This document shows, one piece after another, positions 31,826 to 41,716 of a DNA stretch of 64,000 nucleotides. The position numbers and the translations under genes were made by a program. Under the pieces are notes generated by a model. That model searched no databases. It had not been told where the DNA came from and saw nothing but the letters and a program-made list of their open reading frames with translations. Source of the DNA: Bacteroides fragilis NCTC 9343 (lineage in GTDB: Bacteria; Bacteroidota; Bacteroidia; Bacteroidales; Bacteroidaceae); NCBI RefSeq assembly GCF_000025985.1, contig NC_003228.3, positions 4,588,001-4,652,000 on the forward strand, written 5' to 3'. Within the stretch, counting starts at the first letter, position 1. Each line of letters begins with the position of its first letter.

Positions 31826-32818
31826 TTATTCATTACCTAAAGTCCGAGTCAAATTTATCAACTTTCCATCTGGTGTGATTCCCTGAACAACAAGAGTCAG
31901 TCGACCCTGTTTCGGATTACCGAACTCCAAATGAGAAGCCGCTTTATCAAGCAGAAGATCCGGTGACCAGTATATTGTTCTGAAACTATTCCCACCGTTA
32001 TTTATTGCACCATAAACAACCGGATAAGAAGGCGAATAAGACTCACGCTTCACCTGATATCCTATGGGACGAATTATCCTAAAATTGGATGCTTTCTTAC
32101 CAACAGTGCCTAAACCTGATTTTGTACTAATCAAAATAGCGCCATTCGATGCTTTAGATCCGATATATGCCATCTGAGCGGCATCTTTTACCAACTCGAT
32201 GGATTCAACTATGGATACAGGGATACCGACAAGTTCGGAATAAGAAGTTTCCAGCCCATCTACCATTAACAGAGCCGGAGGAGGAGTGGAACTTCTTCCT
32301 GCACGCAACCGTGTTATATAAAAGAAATCTCCTGAGTTCGAATCGAGTGCCCACCCTACTCCGGGAGTATTAATCAACAAATCTTTAGTAGATGAATAAG
32401 GCGAAAGAGTCATTTCGTCCACATGATAAGTCTTATTCCAATCGGAGTGAGCCATTAAAGACTCGATTGCATACCGTTTCTTTTTCTCAATCTTTTTAGT
32501 GGAAACAACAACTTCGTCTAAATATTGCTCCATGGAAAAAGGGGCGGTAGAAGGTCGTTGAAACACATTCGCACTGGTCGGAGAAGGATCATTGTCGGAT
32601 TGTTCGGGAACAACCGGTTCATCCATCTCTGCACGAAACCAATCCGCATAAACGGGAAGAGAAGAATGTACAGAAGGAACGGAATCCCGATCGACCAACA
32701 GCGCCACATCTGTACCTCCCTTTTTCTTACGCGCCTGAAGAATGAAATGCGTACCCCGGGGAAAGGAAAGACTGTCGAAACGGAAACAGCCCGAAGCATC
32801 ACTCGTCGTCTGACGCAT
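31826..32818 (-). pseudogene. 5'-truncated TonB-plug/carboxypeptidase-regulatory-domain gene
   Basis: The 330-residue frame begins abruptly inside a beta-sandwich repeat (TTSDASGCFRFDSLSFP), then has a linker, the segment EQYLDEVVVSTKK and a TonB-receptor plug domain (INTPGVGW, then MVDGLE and KDAAQMAYIGSKASNGAI). The family I recognise is an envelope protein of about 800 residues with an N-terminal signal peptide; here no signal sequence, start context or ribosome site exists, and an in-frame stop lies at 32885-32887. I infer that the 5' half was deleted. The remaining frame is intact, so decay may be recent. Confidence 0.75.
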
Positions 32819-32887
32819 AATCTTTTTATCGAAAGAGAATAAAGAATATAAATATCCGACACATACCGGACATTCACCCTTTTCTCA

Positions 32888-33583
32888 TCTGCCCCGGAGC
32901 CCTGCACACTTTATTTCCTCATAAAGAATTGACAGTCATTTGCAGACATAGACATCAAAAAGACACTGAATCGCAGAATTCGCTTACAAGCCCTTTTCAT
33001 ATTCGGGTGAAAGCAGAAGAAACAGAGTACAGTAAAAAGCTTTTTCTACAGGAAATCCGGGCTTTTGAGCCGGTTGCACCTTTGTTTTTTCGGAAAGAAG
33101 GAAGCATTTACCCCAAAAGAAGTAAGTCTTCGGGTGAAAAGAAGTAAGCATTTCCCGAAAATGTTTACTTCTTTTCTGAATATCTCTATATGTTTTGGCA
33201 GATTACATCTATTGTAATGCAAATCGGGCGACAAGAGTGACTGATTTTCTCCTGGTTGCCTCCCCCCGCCCGACCGCTGCAAAGTGTCAGAAAAGCAGGA
33301 AAAGCTCCGCAAAGAAAAGATTAGGAAACAAAAAAATCATATTTCCTTTCCTTTTATTTCCATTAGGGATGAAACAAGATCAAAACCATGAATGGATATT
33401 TGCCTGTAGGCCGTTTTTATAGACTTTACCGGATTGTGGCCCGAAAAAACGAGAAACAGAGGGTTACGATTATCAATTTGACACATTGACAAACCGACCA
33501 TCTCCTCCCTCGCGACTCCCGGAGGGTGATTTAAAGTTCACCGGCAGGGAGCGTACCAAAGAGGTGTGATCCGGCCTGATATT
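32888..33583. other. 700-bp gene-less stretch with inverted repeats
   Basis: No credible gene. Around 33118-33177 a unit AAGAAGTAAG occurs twice directly and once inverted, so that AGAAGTAAGCATTT and AAATGTTTACTTCT form a hairpin with one mismatch. The rest is A+T-rich with short open frames that lack start signals. It is a probable deletion scar next to the truncated gene. Confidence 0.6.
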
Positions 33584-33616
33584 AAAAAAGGGACATCTTC
33601 GCAAAGACGCCCCTTT
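33584..33616 (-). terminator. terminator of the nucleotidyltransferase gene
   Basis: On the minus strand an AAGGG..CGTCTT stem pairs with AAGATG.CCCTT around a TGCG loop and is followed by six T residues. Confidence 0.85.
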
Positions 33617-33650
33617 CAAAATCTACATTATAGAAATAAGCAAATTAGCT

Positions 33651-34553
33651 TTAGAACAGTTTATCAGGATATTCGCCTGCATCTACCAATGCCTGAATCT
33701 TATCTACTACACCCTGACGGTCGGCAGCATAAGTCACGCCGAACCATTTGCTTGTAGTATCCAGAACCTTTACGCGGGCAGTACCTTCGTTCACCAGTTT
33801 GTTTACCATCAGCGGAATGAAGTATTCTGATTTCAGGTTTCCTTCGTTTTCTTTCAGGAACTCTTTGAAATACTCTTCCGAATAAGCGAAATAGTCGGGA
33901 GTGAATCCCCACATATTCATTGAAACCGGAGTGTTATCGCCGATTGTCTGCATTTCGCCGTTCTCATCCTTGAACGATACTTTACCATCGATACGCTCGA
34001 TTGCAGTGCGTTCTACCACTGTAGTCAGATAGCCTTCCGCATTTGTCTCACAAACGCCACGAGCCACAGATCCGCTTTCTGAAAGCGTATTGCCTACACG
34101 GTAACCTACCATACAATAGTCGTTCTTTTTACCGTCCATCTGAGACAGTTCGGCACCCAATACAGCAAAGCTGTCGCGTCCGTAGAAGTCGTCAGCATTG
34201 ATAACGGCAAACGGTTCTTTGATGACGTCTTTACCCATCAGGACAGCATGGTTGGTTCCCCAGGGTTTTACGCGGTCGGCAGGGCAAGTGAAGCCTTCGG
34301 GCAAGTTGTCCAATGCCTGGAATACGAGTTCCACCGGAATATGATTTTCGTATTTACTCAGAATCTTTTCACGGAAATCCTGCTCAAAATCTTTACGGAT
34401 AACGAATACTACTTTACCAAATCCACCACGAATGGCGTCGTAAATAGAATAGTCCATGATAGTTTCGCCGTTGGGACCCAGTCCGTCCAATTGTTTCAAG
34501 CCTCCGTAACGGCTGCCCATGCCGGCAGCAAGCACAAATAATGTTGGTTTCAT
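33651..34553 (-). CDS. sugar-phosphate nucleotidyltransferase
   Basis: A 300-residue NTP-transferase family protein. The nucleotide-binding signature is VLAAGMGSRYGGLKQLDGLG at the N-terminus. NADDFYGRDSF includes the metal-binding aspartates, and CMVGYRVGNTLSESGSVARG follows. It should make an NDP-sugar from a sugar 1-phosphate, but the sugar and nucleotide cannot be told by eye. The frame opens 17 codons earlier; the ATG at 34553 begins at the conserved core. A TACTTTTG -7-like element (minus strand, 34602-34609) lies upstream. It is a single-gene transcript. Confidence 0.85.
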   Translation of the reverse strand: MKPTLFVLAAGMGSRYGGLKQLDGLGPNGETIMDYSIYDAIRGGFGKVVFVIRKDFEQDFREKILSKYENHIPVELVFQALDNLPEGFTCPADRVKPWGTNHAVLMGKDVIKEPFAVINADDFYGRDSFAVLGAELSQMDGKKNDYCMVGYRVGNTLSESGSVARGVCETNAEGYLTTVVERTAIERIDGKVSFKDENGEMQTIGDNTPVSMNMWGFTPDYFAYSEEYFKEFLKENEGNLKSEYFIPLMVNKLVNEGTARVKVLDTTSKWFGVTYAADRQGVVDKIQALVDAGEYPDKLF

Positions 34554-34679
34554 AACTGTGAATATTAAAAGGTTAGTGATGTGTCTCATCAGATATCGTT
34601 GCAAAAGTACAAAATAGAATGAAGAATGAAGAACGAAGTATGAAGAATTTTCTTACGCCGCCCATCGTCATCGACTATT

Positions 34680-37031
34680 TTAGAACGGATAGCCTACGGC
34701 AAAGTGTAGTCCCAACCCCTTCCAGAAAGAACCGGTCACATTGTAATATCCCTTCTTGCCGGTATCGTACGGATCATGCAAAGGCACACCACAATCCAGA
34801 CGCAGAATCAGGAAGTCGAGGTCGTAACGTATACCGGCACCTGTTCCCAACGCAATCTGTTTGCCGAAAGTCTTCCAACGCAGTTGCTTTTCCGGTGCCT
34901 CTTCATCTTTACGCAACATCCAGACGTTACCGGCATCCAGAAAGACAGCACCGTGCAAGTCACCGTAAATGCGGAAACGATATTCCACGTTGGCTTCCAT
35001 CCGGATATCTCCCGTCTGGTCCAGATAGAGCCCTTTCGAAGTCTTTGTCGGCCGGAATCCACCCGGTCCGATACTGCGTGCAGTAAAAGCACGTACACTA
35101 TTGGCACCTCCGATATAGAACTGCTCGCTGTAAGGTGCCGTATTTGTATTGCCATACGCCCAGATAATTCCTCCAGCCACACGGCTGGCTATGGACTGGT
35201 TCTTATCGATCTTCCAGGTATAACGGAAGTCACTGTTCACCTTCAGAAACTGTGCGAAAGGAACACCGAACAGTTTCTTGTCTCTTTGGCTGAACTTCTT
35301 TCCGAAAATACGATAAATACCGGAAGTTATGTTACCGGCGGAAGTAAACGTAGTCTGCCACCAGATAGGATTACGCACTCCGCGCAAAGCCGCGTTATCA
35401 AAAGTATAGGTATATTCCATTGCCGGAATAAACTGATTCTGCAGACTACGGTACAAGGCTTTGTTCTGATCAGCAATTTCCTCAAAGGCCTTCGTTGTGT
35501 GTTGCAGCACATTGAAAGTCACCCGGAGAGGTGTCAGGCTGTGACGACTGATACGGGTCGGCTGAAAGTCATAAGTGGCATTTCCTCCGAACGCCAATAG
35601 TTTATAGTATTTGGCACGGTTAAGCTGATCGATATACAAACGGAAAGTAGTGGTTGCCGGGAAGTCATACTCACGTCCTCCGAAAGAAGGGAACACGACC
35701 CGGGGAAAAGTCAAGGCAGTAGATACTCCCATCTCCCAACTATTCATCAATGAACTTCCTTTATTCTGTCCGGTCTGCCATTCGTAAGAGCCCTTTAACT
35801 TGACATTCCACGTCTCTCCTCCCCCAAATACATTGTAACGGGTCAGGCCGAAAGATGCACCGGGGCCTGTCTGGTTATTGCTCTTGGTGGTCAGGTTGAA
35901 TTCCAGTTCCGCGTCATACGGTTTATCAAACGTAGCCTGCAAACGCACGTTCAGCGTGTCACAAGTTGCCGTAGAGTCCTGAGGGATATATTGCAGATCG
36001 AGATAGCGGAAAATACTCAGTTGCGAAAGGCGTTCCTGGATACGCGTTTGCCGATACTGGCTGTATAAACGGCTATGAGCAGAGTTGCGCAAAGAATCAT
36101 TGCGGACATAAGCCTGATAATTCAACCAACGGTAAAGCATATTCGGACGCACCTGCATCTTCTTATAATAATGAATATCGAGTCCCCGGTATTCGAGTGT
36201 ACTGTTCGGCACTTCTCCACCCTTTCCGTACAAAAAGACCGATGTCTTACCGACATAATACGGGCGCTGGGCCGCATCCGGAAGTCCCGGTACAGGTATC
36301 AACCGGAGACTGACATGCCCGGGATTCAACAGAGTATCCGCCTGATACTTCATATAGTCCGGACGAAAGTAGAAATACCCGCGATTACGCAATAAAGTAC
36401 TGATACGGCTGCGCTCTGCATCCAGATCACTCACGTTGAACTGTTCACCGGGGGTCAACAACGATCCTCTGCGTCCTCTCTCCATGATTCTCAACGTACG
36501 CGGATTGAAACGAGTGTAATAAACCGTATCGATGTAATAAGGGTCTTTCATATCAACCGTATAGCGTATACTTGCCTTCAGGCTGTCTTTCTTGTCGGGC
36601 ACGGTCTGGAATCGGACCGTCCCATTAAAGTAGCCATAGTCGTGCAACAGGTTGGTGCCTACTTTGGCACGTATTTCCGGATTGACCGTAGAAATGAATA
36701 CGGGAGGATTGGCGGCAAACCGGTTGAAGAGCCAGTGTCCGAAACCTTTCTTATAGCGAACCAGACTGTTATAAGCCCACATCTTGAAAGGGATGGGGAC
36801 AAAGCCTAAAATTTTTGTACTCGGAGCTTTATCGAGTGCGGCATCAAGTTCGGTCAGCGCATCCTCTGTCAAAGGCGCTTGTGGCTCGTTTTCAACAATA
36901 GTCTTCGATCCGGTGTAGAGTATTTCCCCTTCGGGCAGGTGCTTGGTTGTGGAACATGCTCCCAACAACAACATTACAAGACCGGCTTGTATGGTACCCC
37001 ATATTATATGAACTGTTTCTTTACGTATCAT
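34680..37031 (-). CDS. Omp85-family outer membrane lipoprotein (TamL-type, BamA/TamA superfamily)
   Basis: A 783-residue protein with a lipoprotein signal (lipobox LLGAC, C26), POTRA-like repeats over about residues 40-370, and a C-terminal 16-strand barrel ending in aromatic F (GLHFAVGYPF). The barrel contains the conserved GGANSVRAFTARSIGPGG segment, the (V/I)RG-like loop of Omp85 proteins. It directly follows a TamB gene, so it is the Bacteroidota TamA counterpart, TamL. The frame starts nine codons earlier with TTG at 37058; the ATG at 37031 begins the lipoprotein signal and is preferred. Confidence 0.9.
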   Translation of the reverse strand: MIRKETVHIIWGTIQAGLVMLLLGACSTTKHLPEGEILYTGSKTIVENEPQAPLTEDALTELDAALDKAPSTKILGFVPIPFKMWAYNSLVRYKKGFGHWLFNRFAANPPVFISTVNPEIRAKVGTNLLHDYGYFNGTVRFQTVPDKKDSLKASIRYTVDMKDPYYIDTVYYTRFNPRTLRIMERGRRGSLLTPGEQFNVSDLDAERSRISTLLRNRGYFYFRPDYMKYQADTLLNPGHVSLRLIPVPGLPDAAQRPYYVGKTSVFLYGKGGEVPNSTLEYRGLDIHYYKKMQVRPNMLYRWLNYQAYVRNDSLRNSAHSRLYSQYRQTRIQERLSQLSIFRYLDLQYIPQDSTATCDTLNVRLQATFDKPYDAELEFNLTTKSNNQTGPGASFGLTRYNVFGGGETWNVKLKGSYEWQTGQNKGSSLMNSWEMGVSTALTFPRVVFPSFGGREYDFPATTTFRLYIDQLNRAKYYKLLAFGGNATYDFQPTRISRHSLTPLRVTFNVLQHTTKAFEEIADQNKALYRSLQNQFIPAMEYTYTFDNAALRGVRNPIWWQTTFTSAGNITSGIYRIFGKKFSQRDKKLFGVPFAQFLKVNSDFRYTWKIDKNQSIASRVAGGIIWAYGNTNTAPYSEQFYIGGANSVRAFTARSIGPGGFRPTKTSKGLYLDQTGDIRMEANVEYRFRIYGDLHGAVFLDAGNVWMLRKDEEAPEKQLRWKTFGKQIALGTGAGIRYDLDFLILRLDCGVPLHDPYDTGKKGYYNVTGSFWKGLGLHFAVGYPF

Positions 37032-37058
37032 CCTGTTTAAATCTCTGTTGTTAATCAA

Positions 37059-40000
37059 TTACTGATGTGCTTCGCCGTCAGACGGGGCTTTTTGCGTCTC
37101 AGGAAGTGTCTTCTTCTTTTTACGGAAAATAAATAACTCACCCAATCTGTCGATACGTTTACGCAGTACCAGACCGATACCGGTTTCCGTTATCTCCCCT
37201 TCAAGCACACTTTCGTAATTCTTATTGTGGAAAAGGCGAATGTAACGGGTGCCGGATGTATCGAGACGATATTCGAGAGAGATATTGTCGATAAACGACT
37301 CGACATCATTCGTAGCCTGCGCTCCGGTAGACACCTTACCACCCAGTACGATCTGGAAACGGTCATTGAAGAAACGCTGCGAATAACGGAAACTGTAGTC
37401 GGTACGTTTTCCTCCCGCATCAGCCGCATCGTGGTCTTCTACTCCCATCGAGAAGCTGGCATTCTTCAGGTTTCCGGCCAATGCATTGATCTGGCTGGAA
37501 AGTATACTGTTCAATGCCGATCCCATATTCAGTCCCCCACCTCCGGAACTTCCCGAATTAGCCAGATAGAGCCCGGTAGCCAACATTGCAATGGCCTGTT
37601 TACCCCGTTCATCAGCACTCATAGAAGCCAGCTGATTCTGCACTTCCGCATCATCGGGCGCATCGATCTCAAAGGCCAGTGAAAGGTTATCCAAACGGTT
37701 CTTAACTACAATCGACACATCAAAGTTGACCATACGCGATTGCCCGTTCTCACTGCCTACGGAAGCGCGAAGGCGCTCGGTAGCTTTGAGATTGAGCATC
37801 GGGTCCATCGGATTACCGGTCCATTCCACGTAACTGCCATTGTTTATATTGAATTCTTTCAGGGGTATCACGGGAAGTGCATACTTCATCATACCACCCG
37901 TAAGGGTATACCGGCCTGATAAGGACAAATCACCTTGCGGTGTATATTGCATACTCAGATTGCCTCCTCCCTGCAACTCTACCCGGCTGCTACGGTCAGC
38001 ACTCAGATCGGCCTTCAACCGGACTCCGGGATCGATTTGTACAGTCATAATCATGTCGAGTCCGCCAAGTGACACAACAGGGGCTTCTTCTTTCTGTACG
38101 GTCGTCGTATCACTGAAAGAAGTAAAAGTAACCAGGTCTCCCAACCGGTCCTGCACGGTAAGCGGCGAGTCCATCAATACATAAGTGACATCCGTATTGC
38201 CCAGCAAATTCATATTGCCGCGCATCACCAACGCATTTACCGGTCCGCGCACGGTTGCATTGAAGTCGACAAACACTTTGCCATATACCAGGCTCTCCTT
38301 TGTACGGGGAGCATTGAGCAGCATATAGTTTTCTGCCAGCATGGACAGATTAACCCTGGGATCGGTCAAATTCCGAAAATCGACTGTACCATCAATCGTG
38401 AAAGGATTCTTTCCGGTAGTGAATATAGCGAACTTATCAAAAGTCAAACGGCTGTTTTTGATTTGTACAGGACGATTGTCGAACGTAAACCGTGCCCCTG
38501 CCTGACGGGCAAAGACCGACACACTGTCCAAGACCAGATCTCCGTTGACCAACGGCCGGTCTGTATCACCGGTGATGTGAAGCCCACCGTCCATATCGCC
38601 GGAAAGGGTGACTACCTGATCCGGTACAAAGGCATTGGCTATCTTTAACGGAAAATGTTCCATGATGGCATTCACCTCAATACTGTCTTTACCGGTCACC
38701 GAAGGATGAAGCGAACCGTCAGCCATCAATATCTCCTCGCCCTCATGGGTCAGATAAGTACTGATATAATGTTTTCCTCTTTCACCCGGAAGCCAGGTCA
38801 CACCGAGTGCAACGTCGCCGATGCGTTGACGTTCATAAGTCAATTCATCAATATTAGCCTCAGCCGATACTTGCAAGGAAGTAGCTGTCTGCACGTAATT
38901 AGCCTCAGCCGAGAAGAGCCCGGACAAGTCAGGCAGATAAGGAAGCACTTCACTGATCTCAGACAGGCGGATGCGTTGCAACTCCACATCAATGTTCTGC
39001 AACGATACAGTATCGCTCCGGTTTGATTTTATCCTGAATCCCATGTCTTCGTCATCCGCCATATCGACATTGGCGTACAAGCGCATGTTTTTATGGAGGT
39101 ATATCCAGTTGTGATGATCGACGAAGTGGAACTTTCGGAAGGCAATAATGGGATTTTCCGGTATCAGCGTAAAAGCAAGCCCATCGCCTTTTCCGTTTCC
39201 TTCGACCAATGGACGGACGTTCACACCGAAAAGTACCCCGGTTTCGCCTTTCGCATTTTCATAGCGTAGCGTGAGTTCGGCATCATCGTTGCGTATTTCT
39301 CCGGCAAAGCTCGATTTAAAAACGATCTGCGGATTCTTGGGGCCGTTGATGACCCCTCCGTGCAAACTCATGCGAGTCGTGTCCTGCTTGACAGTAAAGT
39401 AGATCGTGTCCAGTTGCAAGGTATCCATCTTCAATGCATGAATAGAGGCTTTTCCGTTGATCCCCCAGTCGGGAGCAGTGCCAAACTTCACACCCACATC
39501 GTGAAAAGCGATATCTTTCGTTGCCAGATAATAGGCCAACGGATTTTCTTTACCGGCCGACATCGAGAATATAGCGGTCGGCAACGCCTCTCGCAATTCC
39601 CCGTGATCAAGTTCTTTCTTATCTATTTGCTTGACCAGCACATCAGCAAAATGTGCTGACTGTTTAATCAGCTTATCCAGGCTGGAACGTGCCGAAAGGT
39701 TAAGCTTCATATCACCGGCCGTAAGATGAGTGAAAATACGGTCGCGCCGGGCTTCTGCCGTAAAATTAAAAGCTAAAGGATATTTCAGGGGTTTAGGGGC
39801 AATCCCCAGTTCATACAAATCAAGTTGTGTAACATCCATATCAAGCTTTCCGTCCATATAAGGTTTGGCAAGGTGATATTCGGCATTGGCATTCATCTTT
39901 AACAAGCGGTTGTCACTCACTAAACGGGCTGTGGCAAGTGCGTTCTTTACATCACCGGTCACTTCAATTCCCGAAATCTGATAACGCCCATAATGCAACG

Positions 40001-41603
40001 ATTGCAGTGAGGCCTTCAAAGAGGCAGTCGTACGATAAGAAGTGAAATCGATCCCTCTTCCCACAGCAGCGACCGATGTAGTCAGTTCGTAGATCGAGTC
40101 TTTGGGCAGGAAATGATGAAGTTGCAAAGCGTCCACCTTCAGGTCAGCCCGATAAGCCTCAGTGCTTCCATTGTAGGCAGCATCTAAATTCAGCATTCCC
40201 TCTCCTTCTTTCAGCAGGAGTTGCGCCATATATTGAGGCCCTTTCATTCGGGCTTTCGCAACCAACGACATCTGATTGGGAATAACAAGTAAACTATCCG
40301 GCCTCGTTCCGCCCAGAGCGGTCAGGAAGTTAAGATTCTGTGTCTGCATCCTCAGGTCAATAATGGCGGACCTCTCCAGGCTATCGGTCAGATTCAATAA
40401 CTCTCCACCGCCCGAAAGTGAAAAAGCTCCGGGCAACTCGGCACTGAACCGGGTTATCTGCATCTCTTTCAGGTTTCCTTCCGTACCGGCACGTATCACC
40501 AACGGACGGAAGGGATAGGCCTCTTTGAAGCTATCCGGCAATCCACCGGCCAGCAACAACACGTCTTGTTTCCCGATCATCGCATTAAAGCGGGCAGTCA
40601 GACGTCCGGTAGTAGGAATATTCACCAACTCCCAATAAGTCTGTGCAGTAAGATCCATTTCGGAATGTGGAGTCAGCAGTTTCAAACTCGGCACTTGGAT
40701 AATGGTATCATTGGCAAACACACGTCCGGTAAGCGAAGTGACACTTAATCCGGAACGGTCGTTCATCGAAAACTCACGGATAACAGCATTCATATTGCGT
40801 CTGCGATAATACATCGAATCGAGTCCGATACGAATATCGCGCAAAGCGATGTGTGAAGGATCGAAACCTTCCGCCGGCTCCGCGGTGCCCACATCATAAT
40901 TGACCGAGGTACCCGATACCAGAAAACTACGAAGCCCGTAATGCAAATTCTTCAAATCGGCTTCCGCATCATTCACTTGTGCTTCTCCAACATGAGCCGC
41001 CAAACGCATACTGTCTGCCGGTAACTGCATGCTGAAAGAGACATTCTTCAATTTCAAATGACGCAGGTCTACTTTCCAGCGGACCTCACTTTGAGTAGTA
41101 TCTTTAGGCGTAGCAGTGGTATCATTCAAAAGCAACTGTACATGAGTATCAGAGAGTTCGGCCCGGTTTATAATGGCTATTTCATTGGGTAGATCCACTC
41201 CATGGCTCTCCAGCCTAAAGCTACCCAGAACACCTTTCAGCCGCATACCGTCTATCAGGTTGGCAGAATTAACGGCTACCTGCTGAAGGCTGATGTCATC
41301 TACCTCAACCTTGCCACGGAAAAGCGGAAGTGCCTGCACATGTACATTGAGGCTTTCAAGTGAAAGCAATGTATCGGGAGCCTGGATGACTTCAACTCCC
41401 CGTACCAACAGATTTAAAGGGAACCGTAAATCGATGCGACGTACATTGATCTGCATGCCGGTTGCTTCGGAAACATAAGCAGCAGCCTCCTTTCTCAGAA
41501 AATTCTGTACGGGAGGGATATAGAGTAATACCATCAGTATCACAAAGAGTATGAGGGGGGTAAGCAAAATCCAGCTTACCCATTTGATCCATTTTCGTTT
41601 CAT
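37059..41603 (-). CDS. tamB: translocation and assembly module protein TamB
   Basis: A 1514-residue protein with one N-terminal membrane helix (~9-30) and a very long, beta-rich, AsmA/DUF490-like body ending in the TamB C-terminal domain (~1050-1480). Such proteins span the periplasm as a lipid-carrying groove between inner membrane and the Omp85 partner. The C-terminal segment GNMNLLGNTDVTYVLMDSPL and the GRYTLTGGMMKYALPVIPL region are typical. The TamL gene begins 27 bp after its stop, giving a two-gene operon. The precise cargo (phospholipid or barrel protein assembly) is debated for the family. Confidence 0.93.
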   Translation of the reverse strand: MKRKWIKWVSWILLTPLILFVILMVLLYIPPVQNFLRKEAAAYVSEATGMQINVRRIDLRFPLNLLVRGVEVIQAPDTLLSLESLNVHVQALPLFRGKVEVDDISLQQVAVNSANLIDGMRLKGVLGSFRLESHGVDLPNEIAIINRAELSDTHVQLLLNDTTATPKDTTQSEVRWKVDLRHLKLKNVSFSMQLPADSMRLAAHVGEAQVNDAEADLKNLHYGLRSFLVSGTSVNYDVGTAEPAEGFDPSHIALRDIRIGLDSMYYRRRNMNAVIREFSMNDRSGLSVTSLTGRVFANDTIIQVPSLKLLTPHSEMDLTAQTYWELVNIPTTGRLTARFNAMIGKQDVLLLAGGLPDSFKEAYPFRPLVIRAGTEGNLKEMQITRFSAELPGAFSLSGGGELLNLTDSLERSAIIDLRMQTQNLNFLTALGGTRPDSLLVIPNQMSLVAKARMKGPQYMAQLLLKEGEGMLNLDAAYNGSTEAYRADLKVDALQLHHFLPKDSIYELTTSVAAVGRGIDFTSYRTTASLKASLQSLHYGRYQISGIEVTGDVKNALATARLVSDNRLLKMNANAEYHLAKPYMDGKLDMDVTQLDLYELGIAPKPLKYPLAFNFTAEARRDRIFTHLTAGDMKLNLSARSSLDKLIKQSAHFADVLVKQIDKKELDHGELREALPTAIFSMSAGKENPLAYYLATKDIAFHDVGVKFGTAPDWGINGKASIHALKMDTLQLDTIYFTVKQDTTRMSLHGGVINGPKNPQIVFKSSFAGEIRNDDAELTLRYENAKGETGVLFGVNVRPLVEGNGKGDGLAFTLIPENPIIAFRKFHFVDHHNWIYLHKNMRLYANVDMADDEDMGFRIKSNRSDTVSLQNIDVELQRIRLSEISEVLPYLPDLSGLFSAEANYVQTATSLQVSAEANIDELTYERQRIGDVALGVTWLPGERGKHYISTYLTHEGEEILMADGSLHPSVTGKDSIEVNAIMEHFPLKIANAFVPDQVVTLSGDMDGGLHITGDTDRPLVNGDLVLDSVSVFARQAGARFTFDNRPVQIKNSRLTFDKFAIFTTGKNPFTIDGTVDFRNLTDPRVNLSMLAENYMLLNAPRTKESLVYGKVFVDFNATVRGPVNALVMRGNMNLLGNTDVTYVLMDSPLTVQDRLGDLVTFTSFSDTTTVQKEEAPVVSLGGLDMIMTVQIDPGVRLKADLSADRSSRVELQGGGNLSMQYTPQGDLSLSGRYTLTGGMMKYALPVIPLKEFNINNGSYVEWTGNPMDPMLNLKATERLRASVGSENGQSRMVNFDVSIVVKNRLDNLSLAFEIDAPDDAEVQNQLASMSADERGKQAIAMLATGLYLANSGSSGGGGLNMGSALNSILSSQINALAGNLKNASFSMGVEDHDAADAGGKRTDYSFRYSQRFFNDRFQIVLGGKVSTGAQATNDVESFIDNISLEYRLDTSGTRYIRLFHNKNYESVLEGEITETGIGLVLRKRIDRLGELFIFRKKKKTLPETQKAPSDGEAHQ

Positions 41604-41716
41604 GAAGCTTGTCTCTCAATGTAAAAAGTGATACAAAGGAAACAAAATTTTCCGGAAAAAGATTAAAGTGACGACGATTTTGTATACGAATAGACACTTA
41701 CGGCAATCACCGATTG

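Noticed and set aside
33046..33312. 88-residue minus-strand frame
   Set aside because: Made of inverted-repeat sequence and ends in low-complexity; no start context.
37056..37058. TTG start of the TamL gene
   Set aside because: An ATG nine codons later begins a normal lipoprotein signal and gives the expected layout.
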